Assembly: GCF_023824195.1 (NCBI RefSeq)
Contig: NZ_CP085442.1
Span: 1,216,001 to 1,280,000 of the forward strand
Length of the DNA stretch: 64,000 nucleotides
Direction: 5' to 3'
DNA from: Priestia megaterium
GTDB taxonomy: Bacteria; Bacillota; Bacilli; Bacillales; Bacillaceae_H
The position numbers and the translations under genes were made by a program. The stretch's first letter is position 1. The number at the start of each line of letters is the position of its first letter. Below the pieces are notes generated by a model. It did not search any database, had not been told where the DNA came from, and saw only the letters and a program-made list of their open reading frames with translations. This document shows positions 37,473-48,037 of the stretch, piece after piece.

Positions 37473-39587
37473 TTAGTTTTGTACGGTGATTTCGCTTGCT
37501 TCATTTAACGTTACGTTCACTGTAGATACATCTCCATCATCTAACAGTAAATCTGTAATTCGATCTTCAAGCTGTTCTTGAATTGCTCGGCGAAGTGGTC
37601 TAGCACCAAATGCAGGGTGGTAGCCAAGTTCAGCCAGTTTTTCTTTTACTTCATCTGCTACGTGCAGCGTGATGTTTTGTTCTTGTAATGTTTCTTTCAA
37701 TTCAGCAAGCATAAGGTCCACGATTTTAATCAAGTTATCTTTTTCAAGGTGATTAAATTCAATGATTGTATCAAATCGATTTAAAAACTCTGGTTTGAAA
37801 TAAGATGAAAGTGAATCTAAAACGGATGCCTGCTTAAGTGCGTCACTTTCTGCATCAAACCCAACCGTAATTTTCTTTTCACCTACACCAGCGTTACTTG
37901 TCATAATGATAACTGTGTCTTTGAAGCTTACTGTGCGACCTTGACTATCTGTTAGACGTCCATCTTCTAAAATTTGCAGAAACATATGCTGAACGTCTGG
38001 ATGAGCTTTTTCAATTTCATCTAGTAAGATGATAGAATAAGGATTACGGCGTACTTTCTCTGTTAATTGTCCTGCTTCTTCGTGACCTACGTAGCCAGGA
38101 GGTGAGCCAATTAATTTAGACACCGCATGTTTTTCCATGTATTCACTCATATCTAGACGAACCATTGCATCTTTTGATCCGAATAGTTCTTCAGCTAATG
38201 TTTTGGTTAACTCTGTTTTACCGACACCTGTTGGACCCACAAATAAGAATGAACCAATTGGGCGATGCTTCGCTTTTAATCCAGCGCGAGAACGTCGAAT
38301 CGCTTTTGCTACTTTTTCTACAGCTTCCTGCTGTCCGATTACTTTTTGAGCCAAGTGTTTCGCTAAATGCTTCATTTTTGCTGATTCATTGTCCTGAAGT
38401 TTACCAACAGGGATGCCCGTTTTCTTTTCAATAATTGCTTGAATGTCAGCAATATCCACATTCAATTTATGCTGTTCTTCGTTCAATTGTTTTTCAAGAG
38501 CAGCTTCTTCATCGCGCAGTTTTGCCGCTACTTCATATTTTTCATTCTTTAACGCCTGCTCTTTTTCATTTGTAATTTCTTTTAAGCGAGCGGCCGCGTC
38601 GTCTTTATTTGTAATGCCTGCCTGTAAATTCATTTTTGAGCCTGCTTCATCTAGCAAGTCAATTGCTTTATCAGGCAAGAAGCGATCTTGAATGTAGCGG
38701 TGTGATAAATTTACACAAGCGCGGATCGCTTCATCTGTATAGCTAACGCCGTGATAATCTTCATATTTACGTTGAATTCCTTTTAGAATTTCAACGGCTT
38801 CTTCTACAGACGGTTCGTGAACCATAACCGGCTGGAAGCGTCGTTCAAGAGCCGCATCTTTTTCAATCGAACGGTACTCTTTTAAAGTTGTAGCTCCGAC
38901 TACTTGAAGTTCGCCTCGTGCAAGAGCAGGTTTTAAAATATTGCTTGCGTCCATTGAACCTTCCGCTGAACCAGCTCCTACAAGAAGGTGAATTTCATCG
39001 ATAAATAAAATCACGTTTTTTCGCTGTTGAAGCTCAGAAATTAACTGCTTCATGCGCTCTTCAAATTGGCCACGCACGCCCGTATTAGCTACGAGAGATG
39101 CTACATCTAACAGATATACATCTTTATTTAACAGCTTCGCAGGAACTTTTCCTTCCGCGATTTTTAAAGCTAACCCTTCAACAACAGCTGTTTTACCAAC
39201 ACCGGGTTCTCCGATTAGTACCGGGTTGTTTTTGTTTCTTCTATTTAAAATTTCAATTACACGCTCTACTTCTTCTTCGCGACCAATAACAGGGTCAATT
39301 AATCCCGTTTTCGCAATTTGAGTTAAGTTTCGCCCGAACTGGTCTAAAAATCCGCTGCCGCCATTTCCTTGCTGTGGCTGTTCCGGTACAGCTTGTTCTT
39401 GTGACATTTGCTTGAATAAATCATCGATGTTCATAAAGCCGCCACCTCCAAAACCTGATGGGATTTTATGTTCTTTCATTAGTGCTTGATAACATGTATG
39501 ACATAAACGATATTGAGATTTTTGGTTATTTGTTTGTACATTTAATTGAATAGATGCTTCACGCTTATTACAGTTTTGACAAATCAT
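37473..39587 (-). CDS. clpE: ATP-dependent Clp protease ATPase subunit ClpE
   Basis: HSP100 unfoldase that feeds substrates to ClpP. 704 residues: an N-terminal zinc finger (CQNCNK and CHTCYQ, residues 3-33) diagnostic of ClpE, AAA+ domain 1 with GEPGVGKT and [13 protein letters not shown], a UVR/coiled-coil linker (about residues 330-380), AAA+ domain 2 with GPTGVGKTE and a C-terminal D2-small domain. Two CtsR boxes upstream show class III heat-shock control. ClpC lacks the zinc finger and has a double N-domain instead. Confidence 0.96.
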   Translation of the reverse strand: MICQNCNKREASIQLNVQTNNQKSQYRLCHTCYQALMKEHKIPSGFGGGGFMNIDDLFKQMSQEQAVPEQPQQGNGGSGFLDQFGRNLTQIAKTGLIDPVIGREEEVERVIEILNRRNKNNPVLIGEPGVGKTAVVEGLALKIAEGKVPAKLLNKDVYLLDVASLVANTGVRGQFEERMKQLISELQQRKNVILFIDEIHLLVGAGSAEGSMDASNILKPALARGELQVVGATTLKEYRSIEKDAALERRFQPVMVHEPSVEEAVEILKGIQRKYEDYHGVSYTDEAIRACVNLSHRYIQDRFLPDKAIDLLDEAGSKMNLQAGITNKDDAAARLKEITNEKEQALKNEKYEVAAKLRDEEAALEKQLNEEQHKLNVDIADIQAIIEKKTGIPVGKLQDNESAKMKHLAKHLAQKVIGQQEAVEKVAKAIRRSRAGLKAKHRPIGSFLFVGPTGVGKTELTKTLAEELFGSKDAMVRLDMSEYMEKHAVSKLIGSPPGYVGHEEAGQLTEKVRRNPYSIILLDEIEKAHPDVQHMFLQILEDGRLTDSQGRTVSFKDTVIIMTSNAGVGEKKITVGFDAESDALKQASVLDSLSSYFKPEFLNRFDTIIEFNHLEKDNLIKIVDLMLAELKETLQEQNITLHVADEVKEKLAELGYHPAFGARPLRRAIQEQLEDRITDLLLDDGDVSTVNVTLNEASEITVQN

Positions 39588-39631
39588 TTAATTAGCCTCC
39601 CTAAATGATTTTAATCGAAGATCAGCAGGTG

Positions 39632-39690
39632 TTTGACCTTTCTTGACCTTTCTTAATTTTATTATACTTTGACCTTTTTTGACTTTCAAG
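39632..39690 (-). promoter_or_regulatory. clpE promoter with two CtsR operators
   Basis: On the minus strand, -35 TTGAAA (39685-39690) and -10 TATAAT are separated by exactly 17 nt. The spacer itself contains a CtsR direct repeat (GTCAAAAAAGGTCAAA). A second heptad pair (AGGTCAAGAAAGGTCAAA, 39632-39649) lies just downstream of the -10. CtsR binding at either would block transcription. Confidence 0.92.
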
Positions 39691-39900
39691 TCTTTTGCTT
39701 AAAAAATTTTGAGGGAAGTTCCTCGCTTATGTACAAAAGGTAGTACATTAAAAAAAGATGTGTTTTATGTGTACCCGTTCTATACATGTAAAAACATAAG
39801 AGGCATTTTGTACAATGATCTGCTTGGAGAGGGAACTAATATTAATAAGAAGAAAAGTGGGAAAATGAGTGCAGAGCTTACCGTTAGATAAAATAAGTTA

Positions 39901-39978
39901 TTGACAGCAAGAAGGATAAAATTTATACTCAAGAAGGTTTGCACTTAACTGCGTAAAAGCATAAAAGCGTTTAAGTGA
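39901..39978 (+). promoter_or_regulatory. nhaC promoter and adjacent inverted repeat
   Basis: TTGACA (39901-39906) and TATACT (39924-39929) with a 17-nt spacer form a near-consensus sigma-A promoter. CACTTAA (39942-39948) and TTAAGTG (39971-39977) form an inverted repeat at the start of the transcript that could be an operator or leader hairpin. The remaining 39691-39900 shows only a weak 60-codon frame that I do not accept as a gene. Confidence 0.75.
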
Positions 39979-40005
39979 AAAAGAAAGACAGAAAGGGAAT
40001 ACCTC

Positions 40006-41388
40006 ATGAAAAAAGAAATTTCATTTATACAATCAATAGCGGTGGTTTTGGTGCTATTAGCTATTATTTTTGTTTCATTATTTACGTTAAAGCTGCCGCC
40101 TCATATTCCGCTGATATTTGGTGTAGCATTTATTAGTGTGATTGGCTTTTTGTTGAAATATAAGTGGACAGAAATGGAGAAAGGGATTTTAGACGGTGTT
40201 AGACTGGGCATTAAGCCTATCCTTATTTTAATGCTGATCGGGATGCTCATTGCTATTTGGATGGTAGGGGGAACGATACCGACGATTTTGTCCTATGGCT
40301 TCCACTGGATTTCACCGCAGTACTTTTTAATTAGTGCTTTGGTTATTACCGTATTGGTTTCAACATTCACGGGAAGTTCATTAACAACCGTCAGCACGGT
40401 AGGGGTCGCTTTGTTTGGCGTAGGAACTGCTATTGGTGTACATCCAGGGCTAGCAGCGGGGATGATTGTTTCAGGAGCTGTGTTTGGAGATAAGATGTCT
40501 CCATTGTCTGATACAACAAATTTTGCTTCTGGTATCGTTGAAGTGCCGCTCCCTAAACATATTCAGCACATTACGTGGACGACGGTTCCAAGTATTGTTA
40601 TTACAGCAATCATTGCATTGGTAATCGGAATCAACGGAAATCAGGAAAGCGTCAATTACGGGGAAATTCAAGGAATTCAAGAAGCATTAAAACATACATT
40701 TAATTTACATGTGTTAACGTTGCTTTCTCCACTTTTAGTTCTTGTTTTTTCAATGAGAAGAGTCGATGTACTGCCAACGTTAGTTTTAGGTATTGTAACG
40801 GCAATCATTACAGGAATGATCACACAGCATGAATTTACGCTGAGTCAATTGTTAGGCGTTCTTCAAAGCGGACCGGCAGTAGAGTCAGGAAATAAAGTAG
40901 TGGATGCGATTGTGAATAAAGGCGGACTGCAGTCCATGATGTTTTCTATTTCCCTTATCATGATTGCCTTGTCGTTGGGTGGCTTGATGAGAGCGGTTGG
41001 AATTATTGATGCTTTGTTAGAAGGATTAGCAAAACAAATTCGCCGCAGCGGAGACGTTATTTTTGCTACGCTTCTATCTTCAATTGGAGTGAACGTTATT
41101 ACAGGAGAACAGTATTTATCGATTCTCTTGCCTGGGCAGACGTTTAAGCCACTGTATGAAAAGTGGAATTTAGATCCAAAAAACTTATCACGAACGCTGG
41201 AAGACGGCGGAACGGTTATTAATGCTATTATTCCGTGGGGTGTCAGCGGTGCTTTTATCTCAACAGCACTAAATATTCCAGCGGCTGATTATGTTCCATT
41301 TACATTCTTTAGCATTTTATGTCCTATTTTTTCAATTATTTTAGCATATACAGGCATTGGCATTGCCAAGAAAAAAGCTCAGTCTTAA
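40006..41388 (+). CDS. nhaC: Na+/H+ antiporter NhaC
   Basis: Sodium extrusion / pH homeostasis transporter of the NhaC family. 460 residues with roughly 11-12 hydrophobic segments. The family-typical stretches include FTGSSLTTVSTVGVA, SGAVFGDKMSPLSDTTNFASG and EDGGTVINAIIPWGVSG. A strong sigma-A promoter and GAAAGGG ribosome site precede it. It is monocistronic with its own terminator. Some NhaC-family members exchange malate/lactate (MleN-like); sequence reading does not exclude this. Confidence 0.87.
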   Translation: MKKEISFIQSIAVVLVLLAIIFVSLFTLKLPPHIPLIFGVAFISVIGFLLKYKWTEMEKGILDGVRLGIKPILILMLIGMLIAIWMVGGTIPTILSYGFHWISPQYFLISALVITVLVSTFTGSSLTTVSTVGVALFGVGTAIGVHPGLAAGMIVSGAVFGDKMSPLSDTTNFASGIVEVPLPKHIQHITWTTVPSIVITAIIALVIGINGNQESVNYGEIQGIQEALKHTFNLHVLTLLSPLLVLVFSMRRVDVLPTLVLGIVTAIITGMITQHEFTLSQLLGVLQSGPAVESGNKVVDAIVNKGGLQSMMFSISLIMIALSLGGLMRAVGIIDALLEGLAKQIRRSGDVIFATLLSSIGVNVITGEQYLSILLPGQTFKPLYEKWNLDPKNLSRTLEDGGTVINAIIPWGVSGAFISTALNIPAADYVPFTFFSILCPIFSIILAYTGIGIAKKKAQS

Positions 41389-41402
41389 CTGGGCTTTTTT
41401 TT
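41371..41402 (+). terminator. nhaC terminator
   Basis: AAAAAAGCTCAGT with ACTGGGCTTTTTT, overlapping the nhaC stop codon and followed by T's. Confidence 0.85.
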
Positions 41403-41679
41403 CGGAAAAAGGACAGGTAAAAAACGACAAAAAAAGTATCATTCCACTTTTCAAATCTATAATTTAATAATACAATTTACTATACGTCTTTCTTGTTAAT
41501 GTATTTGGATGAATTCTTATTTTTTTATTGATGAAGAAATTTGAGTTTTGCGGTATGATAAATAAGCTGTATTGGCGATGGGATGAATGCCCTTTTTAGC
41601 AAACATTTAAGAAGGGTAAAGCCAAATGAAAACACTCATTATAAAAGAGAAAAGATATTTATTGAGGAGAGGGTTTCTG

Positions 41680-42561
41680 TTGAAAAAATGGGGCATCATT
41701 GCATTAATCACTGTAGCTGTGCTCGGTGTGACAGCGGTTTTCAACCGAGCTGAAAGTGATGATGTAAATAAAGAAAAATTGAATTTATTATCGCCTTATT
41801 CAAATAAAGTAGATGTATATAGCATTACGTATCCTAGTGATAATTTAAAGATAAAAGGGTTTTTAGTGCAGCCTAAAGACATTGCAGATAAACATTATCC
41901 GCTTTTAGTATATAATCGCGGAGGAAATCGCGAACACGGCATGATTCGCGCAAAAACACTTCAGTATTTATCATATTGGGCAAGTAAAGGCTACGTCGTT
42001 GTTGCGACTCAATACAGGGGAAATGGCGGAAGTGAAGGAACAGAGACATACGGCGGTAAAGATATTGACGACGTATTAAATCTTATTAAGTGGGGAGAAC
42101 AGCTTCCTTATGTAAATCACCAGCAAAAGGTAGCGCTAGGATATTCACGCGGCGGCATGATGACGTATTTAACGATGAAAAACGGCGTTAAATTTGATGC
42201 AGTTGTCGTACAATCAGGTATTACAGACATGTTTCAATTCTACGATCAAAGAGGGCCTGAAATGAAACAAGTGCTGCGGACAATTGTAGGAGATCCTGCC
42301 AAGTATCCAGAGAGGTATAAAAGTCGTTCTGTTGTCTATTGGAGCGACAAAGTAAATTCACCTCTTTTGATTTTACAGGGTGATCATGATCGTAAAGTTC
42401 ACCACACTCAGGCTGAAAAGCTTGTGAAACAACTAGATGAGCAGGGAAAAGAATACAAATATGTACTGTACAAAAACGGAGACCATCCCCTAACTGCGTA
42501 TTATGATCAATATAACGCAGAAATTGATAAATGGTTTAAAATGCATTTAGCTAAGCAGTAA
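41680..42561 (+). CDS. Membrane-anchored alpha/beta hydrolase (prolyl-oligopeptidase family)
   Basis: Serine hydrolase with one N-terminal membrane segment (about residues 3-20), the nucleophile box GYSRGGM near residue 165, acid in LQGDHDRKV and His in NGDHPLTAY. It is probably an extracytoplasmic peptidase or esterase. I prefer the TTG start at 41680 (293 residues), which has GAGGAGAGG 7 nt upstream, over ATG 41626, which has a weaker AAGGGT. The longer form would add 18 mostly basic residues. Monocistronic. Confidence 0.8.
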   Translation: MKKWGIIALITVAVLGVTAVFNRAESDDVNKEKLNLLSPYSNKVDVYSITYPSDNLKIKGFLVQPKDIADKHYPLLVYNRGGNREHGMIRAKTLQYLSYWASKGYVVVATQYRGNGGSEGTETYGGKDIDDVLNLIKWGEQLPYVNHQQKVALGYSRGGMMTYLTMKNGVKFDAVVVQSGITDMFQFYDQRGPEMKQVLRTIVGDPAKYPERYKSRSVVYWSDKVNSPLLILQGDHDRKVHHTQAEKLVKQLDEQGKEYKYVLYKNGDHPLTAYYDQYNAEIDKWFKMHLAKQ

Positions 42562-42648
42562 AGAAATTGGAAGCAGTTTTGATGAATTAGAAAGAGCAGC
42601 TTGTTTTATCCTACTATATGTAAGCATATAAAAAGGGGATGAAGCAAA

Positions 42649-42774
42649 ATGACTCAGTCTAAAAGTCAAAAAGAGCGTCAGTGGAATGTGCGAAAACAAT
42701 CACAAAACCCATCGCATGGAAAAGTAAAGTCTTTTGAAGAACTATCAGAAGAAATCACGCCTAAACGTAAATAA
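42649..42774 (+). CDS. Tiny basic hypothetical protein (41 aa)
   Basis: MTQSKSQKERQWN... ending EITPKRK, rich in Lys, Gln and Ser, with AAAGGGG 8-9 nt before the ATG. It is short, hydrophilic and without Cys. Similar tiny proteins in bacilli are often spore-associated, but I do not recognise this one. Confidence 0.55.
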   Translation: MTQSKSQKERQWNVRKQSQNPSHGKVKSFEELSEEITPKRK

Positions 42775-42801
42775 GGTAACCATCATATAAAGGAAGACAC
42801 A

Positions 42802-42830
42802 AAAAAGGAGAGCTGAAGCTCTCCTTTTTC
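42802..42830. terminator. Bidirectional terminator
   Basis: AAAAAGGAGAGCT with AGCTCTCCTTTTT around GA, between the 41-aa gene and the convergent SDR gene. Confidence 0.9.
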
Positions 42831-42839
42831 TATGTTTGT

Positions 42840-43559
42840 TTATGGATTTGTGGACCACATGCCCGCAGATTTGATAAAAATACGCGGATGCAGCTTTAAT
42901 TGTGCTACCATAATTTCTGCTAGGTCTTCAGGCTGCATCACTTTATCAGGATTGCCATCTGTTAAGTTTTCTTTATACGCTAATTCCGTTGCTACTGTAC
43001 TTGGCGTTAGAGCTGTTACACGAATATTGTGTTTGCGCACTTCTAGCGCTAGAGATTCAGTTAAACCGAGTACGCCAAATTTTGAAGCGCTGTAAGCACT
43101 TGTAACGGGAGCGCCTTTTTGACCAGCAGTGGATGAAATATTGATGATGTCTCCACCATTTTTTTCGATTAATTGAGGTAGAACGGCGCGCGTTACGTAG
43201 TAAACGCCCATTAAATTCACATCAATGATTTGTTTCCACTCAGCTGGGTCTAGCTCTAAAAAGCTTCCGAATTTACCGATTCCCGCATTGTTGATTAAGA
43301 TATCTGTTGCCCCTAATTTTGTATGTAGATGCTCAACTGCTGCGTTTACTTCTTCCATAGAAGAAACGTCTGCTGTTGCATAAGCAACTTGTACATCAAA
43401 TGCTTCTAGTTCAGAAGCAACAGCCTTTAAATCTGCCTCTGTACGAGCAATTAAACCGATATTTACGCCTTCTTTTGCTAATTCAATCGCAGTTGAACGA
43501 CCGATGCCTTTTCCTGCTCCTGTAATAAGAGCTACTTTGCCTTTAAGTGATTGTGCCAT
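42840..43559 (-). CDS. Short-chain dehydrogenase, YoxD/FabG-like
   Basis: NAD(P)-dependent 3-ketoacyl-(ACP)-reductase-type [11 protein letters not shown] near the N-terminus, [10 protein letters not shown], catalytic ISSTAGQ and YSASK, 239 residues ending WSTNP. The proline-rich end and [17 protein letters not shown] segment match, from memory, B. subtilis YoxD. I start at ATG 43559 (MAQSLKGKV) with AAAGGAG upstream. The true substrate is unknown. Confidence 0.85.
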   Translation of the reverse strand: MAQSLKGKVALITGAGKGIGRSTAIELAKEGVNIGLIARTEADLKAVASELEAFDVQVAYATADVSSMEEVNAAVEHLHTKLGATDILINNAGIGKFGSFLELDPAEWKQIIDVNLMGVYYVTRAVLPQLIEKNGGDIINISSTAGQKGAPVTSAYSASKFGVLGLTESLALEVRKHNIRVTALTPSTVATELAYKENLTDGNPDKVMQPEDLAEIMVAQLKLHPRIFIKSAGMWSTNP

Positions 43560-43766
43560 GTATAGACTCCTTTCAATGTTCCGCATAAACATTCTTCATA
43601 ATAACAAAGAATTATCCATTACTATCCTATAGAAATGCACAAATGATGTCAAAAATAAAGATTATTAAAATGGCTTCAAGTATAAATTTCCTTTTCATAC
43701 AAAAACTATAAAGACTAAAAAGAAGAAATTCCGTTTCTTTTCGTTCAATGTAGTGGAGGATGAACA

Positions 43767-45364
43767 ATGCGTATAAAAAAACTATCTGAGTTAACGAATA
43801 AATCCAAACAGCGAAAAGAAAAAGCTGATCAATCGAAGGACTCTAAGGAAACTAGTGCTTCTTCTACACAGGAAGAGCAGAAATTATCGGAGAGGGTGGG
43901 AGATAATTTATCCTGCATGAAAAAAGCACTGGGACAGAGCACGGACTTAGTTGTACGAGAGTTTCGAATTTCGATTGAAGAAAAATTCACTTTAGGTGTT
44001 GCTTATATCGACGGATTAGTAAATAAAGACGAAGTTGAACACTATGCGCTGGACTCCATTATGCACTATCACGATGAACATTTAACACATGATGATGGCA
44101 TCGTTAATATGTATGAATTGATTAAAAGCTATAGTTTGGCAGCGGGTGAAATCATGGAAGCAAAGACATTGGATGATGCTCTTCTTCATGTTTTATCAGG
44201 AGATACCGTGCTGTTTTTAGAAGGGTATCAAACGTGTATTGTGGCAAGTACAAGAGGGTGGAGAGACAGGGCTGTTTCTGAACCACAATCTCAGACCGTT
44301 GTAAGAGGGCCTCGAGACAGTTTCACAGAAACACTGCGAACGAATACCGCATTGATTCGGCGCCGAATAAAATCTCCAAAACTTTGGATTGAATCTCAGC
44401 AAATAGGAGAGTTTACAAAAACGGATATTGCGCTCGTTTATATAGACGGTATTGCGGATGAACAAGTCATTCAAGAGGTAAAGGCGCGTCTTTCTAAAAT
44501 TGATATAGACGGTATTTTGGAGAGCGGATACATCGAAGAGTTGATTCAAGATGAAGATTATACACTTTTTCCTACTATGCATAACAGGAGCGTCCAGACT
44601 CCGTGGCAGCAGGTCTTTTAGAGGGGCGGATAGCCATTCTAGTAGACGGTACGCCTTTTGTATTAATGGTTCCTGCCCTATTTATTCAATTTTTTCAAGC
44701 GGCCGAAGATTATTACCAGCGCGCAGATATTAGTACATTGATTCGCTTAATGCGCTACATGGCATTTTTCTTAGCCCTTTTAACACCTTCTGCTTATATT
44801 GCTTTAACTACTTTTCATCAAGAGATGCTTCCTTTTGCTTTGTTAATTAGTATTGCAGCTCAAAGGGAAGGTGTTCCTTTTCCTGCTATTATTGAAGCGT
44901 TTATTATGGAAATCACGTTTGAAATTTTGCGAGAAGCTGGAGTTCGATTGCCTCGGGCAGTAGGTTCAGCTATTTCGATTGTGGGAGCACTCGTTTTAGG
45001 AGAAGCCGCCGTACAAGCGGGATTAGTTTCACCTGCAATGGTTATCGTTGTATCCATCACTGCTATTAGTAACTTTGTGTCACCTGTGTATGATATGGCT
45101 ATTGCAGTAAGGATGCTGCGCTTTATTTTAATGGTTTTAGCAGCTACTTTTGGCTTGTTCGGTATTATCCTGGGGCTAATCTTAATGATTTTACATTTAT
45201 GCAGCTTAAGGTCATTTGGAATCCCTTATATGACACCTATGGCTCCATTTGTAAAGCGCGATCAAAAGGATGTTTTGATTAGACGTTCGATCAAAAAAAT
45301 GAAAACAAGGCCAAAGCTTATTAACGAGAAGAATATTTCACGTCAAAAGACGCAAAAAAACTAA
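43767..45364 (+). pseudogene. gerKA: Spore germinant receptor A subunit (GerKA-like), frameshifted
   Basis: A-subunit of a GerA-family nutrient receptor in the spore inner membrane, here split into two frames. Frame 1 (43767-44621) covers the hydrophilic N-terminal domain and ends DYTLFPTMHN. Frame 2 continues with ERPDSVAAGLLEGR, DGTPFVLMVPAL and the membrane domain to 45364. Restoring one base at about 44586-44587 (A_GGAG to ACGGAG) rebuilds the family-conserved NTERPD. The joined product would be about 530 residues, the normal length. The rest is undamaged, so this is either a recent inactivating deletion or a sequencing error. The C, D and B genes follow. Confidence 0.88.
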
Positions 45365-45388
45365 ACTGTGTAAAGGTGGCCGTTTACT

Positions 45389-46588
45389 ATGAAAGCATTT
45401 CTAATGTTATGTATCTGTTCATTGCTATTAAGCGGCTGCTGGAGCAGTCGAGAGTTGAATGAGCTAGCCATTACGGTTGCTGTCGGAATTGATAAAGCAG
45501 AAGATGGCATTATTGTGACAGTTCAGCTGATTAACCCTGGTGATATTCAGGCCAAAACCCCTACAAACGGGCCTTCTGTTACCACATTTTCTATTAAGGC
45601 TTCGTCTGTGATGGAAGGGTTAAGAAAAATAACGACAAAATCCCCGCGGAAAATTTATCTTTCTCATTTACGAATGCTAGTCATCAGCGAAAGCATGGCG
45701 GAAGACGGTATCGCTGAAGTGCTTGATTTCTTTGCTCGGGATCATGAAGTGCGTACGGATTATTTTGTTGTTGTTGCTAAAAACACGAAAGCATCGAGCG
45801 TTCTGAACGTATTAACAACAATCGAAAAAATACCAGCTAACCATATGTTTGCTTCATTAGACGTGTCGCAGCGTATTTGGGCACCTACTAGAGGAGTAAA
45901 GTTAAATGAACTGATCAGTAACTTAACCAGCGAGGGAAAGCAAGCGGTATTATCAGGTGTATTGGTGAAAGGCAATGTAAAAAATGCAGGAGATATGTCC
46001 AGCATTTCTCGCACTAATCTTTCCACCCTGCTCAATTTCAAAGGATTAGGAGTCTTTCAAAATGATAAGCTTATCGGCTGGTTCAATGAAGACGAAAGTA
46101 AAGGATATAACTATATTACAGGAAATGTAAAAAGCACGTTAATTGTTATTCCATGCGAAAAAAAAGAAAAACAGCATGATATCATCGGAGTAGAAATGCT
46201 TCGAACGAATGTCAAGGTGACAGCTACTATGAAAAATCATAAACCTCATATTCACGTTGATTTAAAAGGAGAAGCGAACGTGGCTGATGTAGAGTGTCAA
46301 GTAAATTTACAGGACCCAGCTGTAATCAATATGCTCGAACGAAAAACAGCAGCTGACGTAAAAGAAAAAATGAATGATGCAGTAGAAAAAGCTCAAAAAA
46401 CCTATAAAAGCGATATCTTTGGTTTTGGCGAAGCGTTTTACAGACAAGATGTAAAGAGATGGTACAAAATGAAAAGAGACTGGAACAGAATTTACGCAGA
46501 GGATTTAACCGTCGATTTAGATGCAAAAGTTCAAATCCGTCGCTTAGGCACGTTAAATAACTCATATATGAAGCAAATGAAGCATTAA
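45389..46588 (+). CDS. gerKC: Spore germinant receptor lipoprotein, Ger(x)C family
   Basis: C-subunit of the germinant receptor, anchored by a lipid on the outer face of the spore inner membrane. 399 residues: lipobox LLSGC at about residue 17 followed by WSSRELNELAITVAVGIDK, the family hallmark, then three mixed domains with FARDHEVRTDYFVVVAK. 24 nt after the A gene. Specific assignment to GerK is by general resemblance only. Confidence 0.88.
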   Translation: MKAFLMLCICSLLLSGCWSSRELNELAITVAVGIDKAEDGIIVTVQLINPGDIQAKTPTNGPSVTTFSIKASSVMEGLRKITTKSPRKIYLSHLRMLVISESMAEDGIAEVLDFFARDHEVRTDYFVVVAKNTKASSVLNVLTTIEKIPANHMFASLDVSQRIWAPTRGVKLNELISNLTSEGKQAVLSGVLVKGNVKNAGDMSSISRTNLSTLLNFKGLGVFQNDKLIGWFNEDESKGYNYITGNVKSTLIVIPCEKKEKQHDIIGVEMLRTNVKVTATMKNHKPHIHVDLKGEANVADVECQVNLQDPAVINMLERKTAADVKEKMNDAVEKAQKTYKSDIFGFGEAFYRQDVKRWYKMKRDWNRIYAEDLTVDLDAKVQIRRLGTLNNSYMKQMKH

Positions 46589-46599
46589 GGAGAAAGAAA

Positions 46600-46836
46600 A
46601 TGGAGGGATTTATCGCCTTACTTGTACTGCTTGCTTATTTGACTAAAAAAATAATGATCAACTTCCGAAAGGAAAAGTATTATCGTGAAATAGTCGTCTA
46701 CCTTTGTCTCATAGGTTTGGGTCTATTCTTTTGGGGAGCGATTACACTCCGTAAAGAAGTTCCTACGCCTCTGTACTTTTTAGAGGCACTAATTAAGCCT
46801 CTTACTAGAACCGTTCATCATCTGTTATTCACGTGA
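46600..46836 (+). CDS. Germinant receptor D-type small membrane protein
   Basis: 78 residues with two hydrophobic helices (about 3-17 and 32-47) separated by a basic loop. Small two-helix 'D' proteins are encoded within several ger operons of bacilli and modulate receptor function; position between C and B and size fit that role. The start overlaps no other gene; the stop overlaps the frame leading to the B gene. AAGGAG lies 10 nt before the ATG. Confidence 0.75.
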   Translation: MEGFIALLVLLAYLTKKIMINFRKEKYYREIVVYLCLIGLGLFFWGAITLRKEVPTPLYFLEALIKPLTRTVHHLLFT

Positions 46837-46862
46837 GCAAGCATGTAGGAGAGAAGGTGTGT

Positions 46863-47984
46863 ATGATGCAAATAAAAGAATTTATTAGTCCGAAACAATT
46901 TCTTTTTCTAATTTATGTTTTTTGTATCGGAAGCGCCATCTTGGCAGTTCCGGCTACATTATTAGAGACGAATAGACAAAATGCGTGGTTTTGCGGTGTG
47001 CTTGCTATTGGCTTTGCACTTTTAATCGTTGCGGTGCTTTTATGGCTGATTCAGCGTTACCCTCAGCAAACATTTATTCAAATAGCCAAAAAGGCGCTAG
47101 GTCCTTATGCCGGAACGTGTATTTCTCTTATTTACATTTTCTTTATGTTCATTCAATCTACGTTTTCGCTTCGAGATATCAGTACATTTATGACGACTCA
47201 AATTGTCCCTGAAACGCTGCCTACGTGGATTCATGCTCTTGTTCTTTTAGCTGTGATATACGGAGGATATCTAGGTATTGAAGTGGTAGCGAGAACCGCG
47301 GAAATCTTTTTGCCGTGGATTGTGGTCCCCTTTTTATTGTTAATTGTTTTAAATATTCCTCAGATGAAAATTGATCGTCTTTATCCTTTTTTTGAATTCA
47401 GCATGGGTGATTTAGTATTAGGGACCACTTATTTTTTAGGAAATCCGTTTATGGAATTGATTTTTATTCTAATGATTACGCCTCATATAAAAGGTGGAAA
47501 AAAGGTAAAAAGAATGTTTGTTATCGGCACTGTCGCATCGGGCTTGACGATTACGATTGCCGTTGCGGCTTGTATATTAGCTCTTGGCGCGAATATTGCA
47601 TCGATGCACAGCTACCCAGTTTATTTATTAGGAAAAATGATTTCGTTAGGTGCAACGATTCAGCATGTTGAAGTATTAGTAGCTATTATTTGGATGTTAT
47701 CTATCTTTTTTAAAGTTGTCATTGTGTTCTATGCTATTCAGTTAAGTATCGTCCAATTGTGTAATTTACGCGTACGTAATTTTTTAAGTTTTCCTTTAGG
47801 TCTAATCATTACAGGGGTGGCGTATTACATTATTCCGAATACAGCATACTTCAATTATTTTGAAAAATATTACTGTCCGTTTTATTTATTTGTACTAAGC
47901 GTCTGTTTTCCATCGCTATTTATTGCTCTTTCTTATATAAAGAAAAATAAGGCAGCAAAAGGCGATAGAAGCCAACAAACATAG
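46863..47984 (+). CDS. gerKB: Spore germinant receptor B subunit (GerKB-like permease)
   Basis: Ten-helix membrane subunit of the APC superfamily, thought to bind the germinant. 373 residues starting MMQIKEFISPKQFLFLIYVFCIGSA; GGYLGIEVVARTAEIF is family-conserved. I use the ATG pair at 46863/46866 with GAGAAGGTG upstream, not the GTG 30 nt earlier. Last gene of the operon; the preQ1 leader begins about 50 nt further on and no clear terminator was seen between. Confidence 0.88.
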   Translation: MMQIKEFISPKQFLFLIYVFCIGSAILAVPATLLETNRQNAWFCGVLAIGFALLIVAVLLWLIQRYPQQTFIQIAKKALGPYAGTCISLIYIFFMFIQSTFSLRDISTFMTTQIVPETLPTWIHALVLLAVIYGGYLGIEVVARTAEIFLPWIVVPFLLLIVLNIPQMKIDRLYPFFEFSMGDLVLGTTYFLGNPFMELIFILMITPHIKGGKKVKRMFVIGTVASGLTITIAVAACILALGANIASMHSYPVYLLGKMISLGATIQHVEVLVAIIWMLSIFFKVVIVFYAIQLSIVQLCNLRVRNFLSFPLGLIITGVAYYIIPNTAYFNYFEKYYCPFYLFVLSVCFPSLFIALSYIKKNKAAKGDRSQQT

Positions 47985-48037
47985 CATTATTTATACGCAT
48001 GTGGTATAGTATACGATGACAATTCAAGAAGAAACGC

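Noticed and set aside
39709..39891. 60-codon frame between clpE and nhaC
   Set aside because: Ribosome site not convincing, composition unremarkable, lies between a minus-strand promoter and the nhaC promoter. Could be revisited if conserved.
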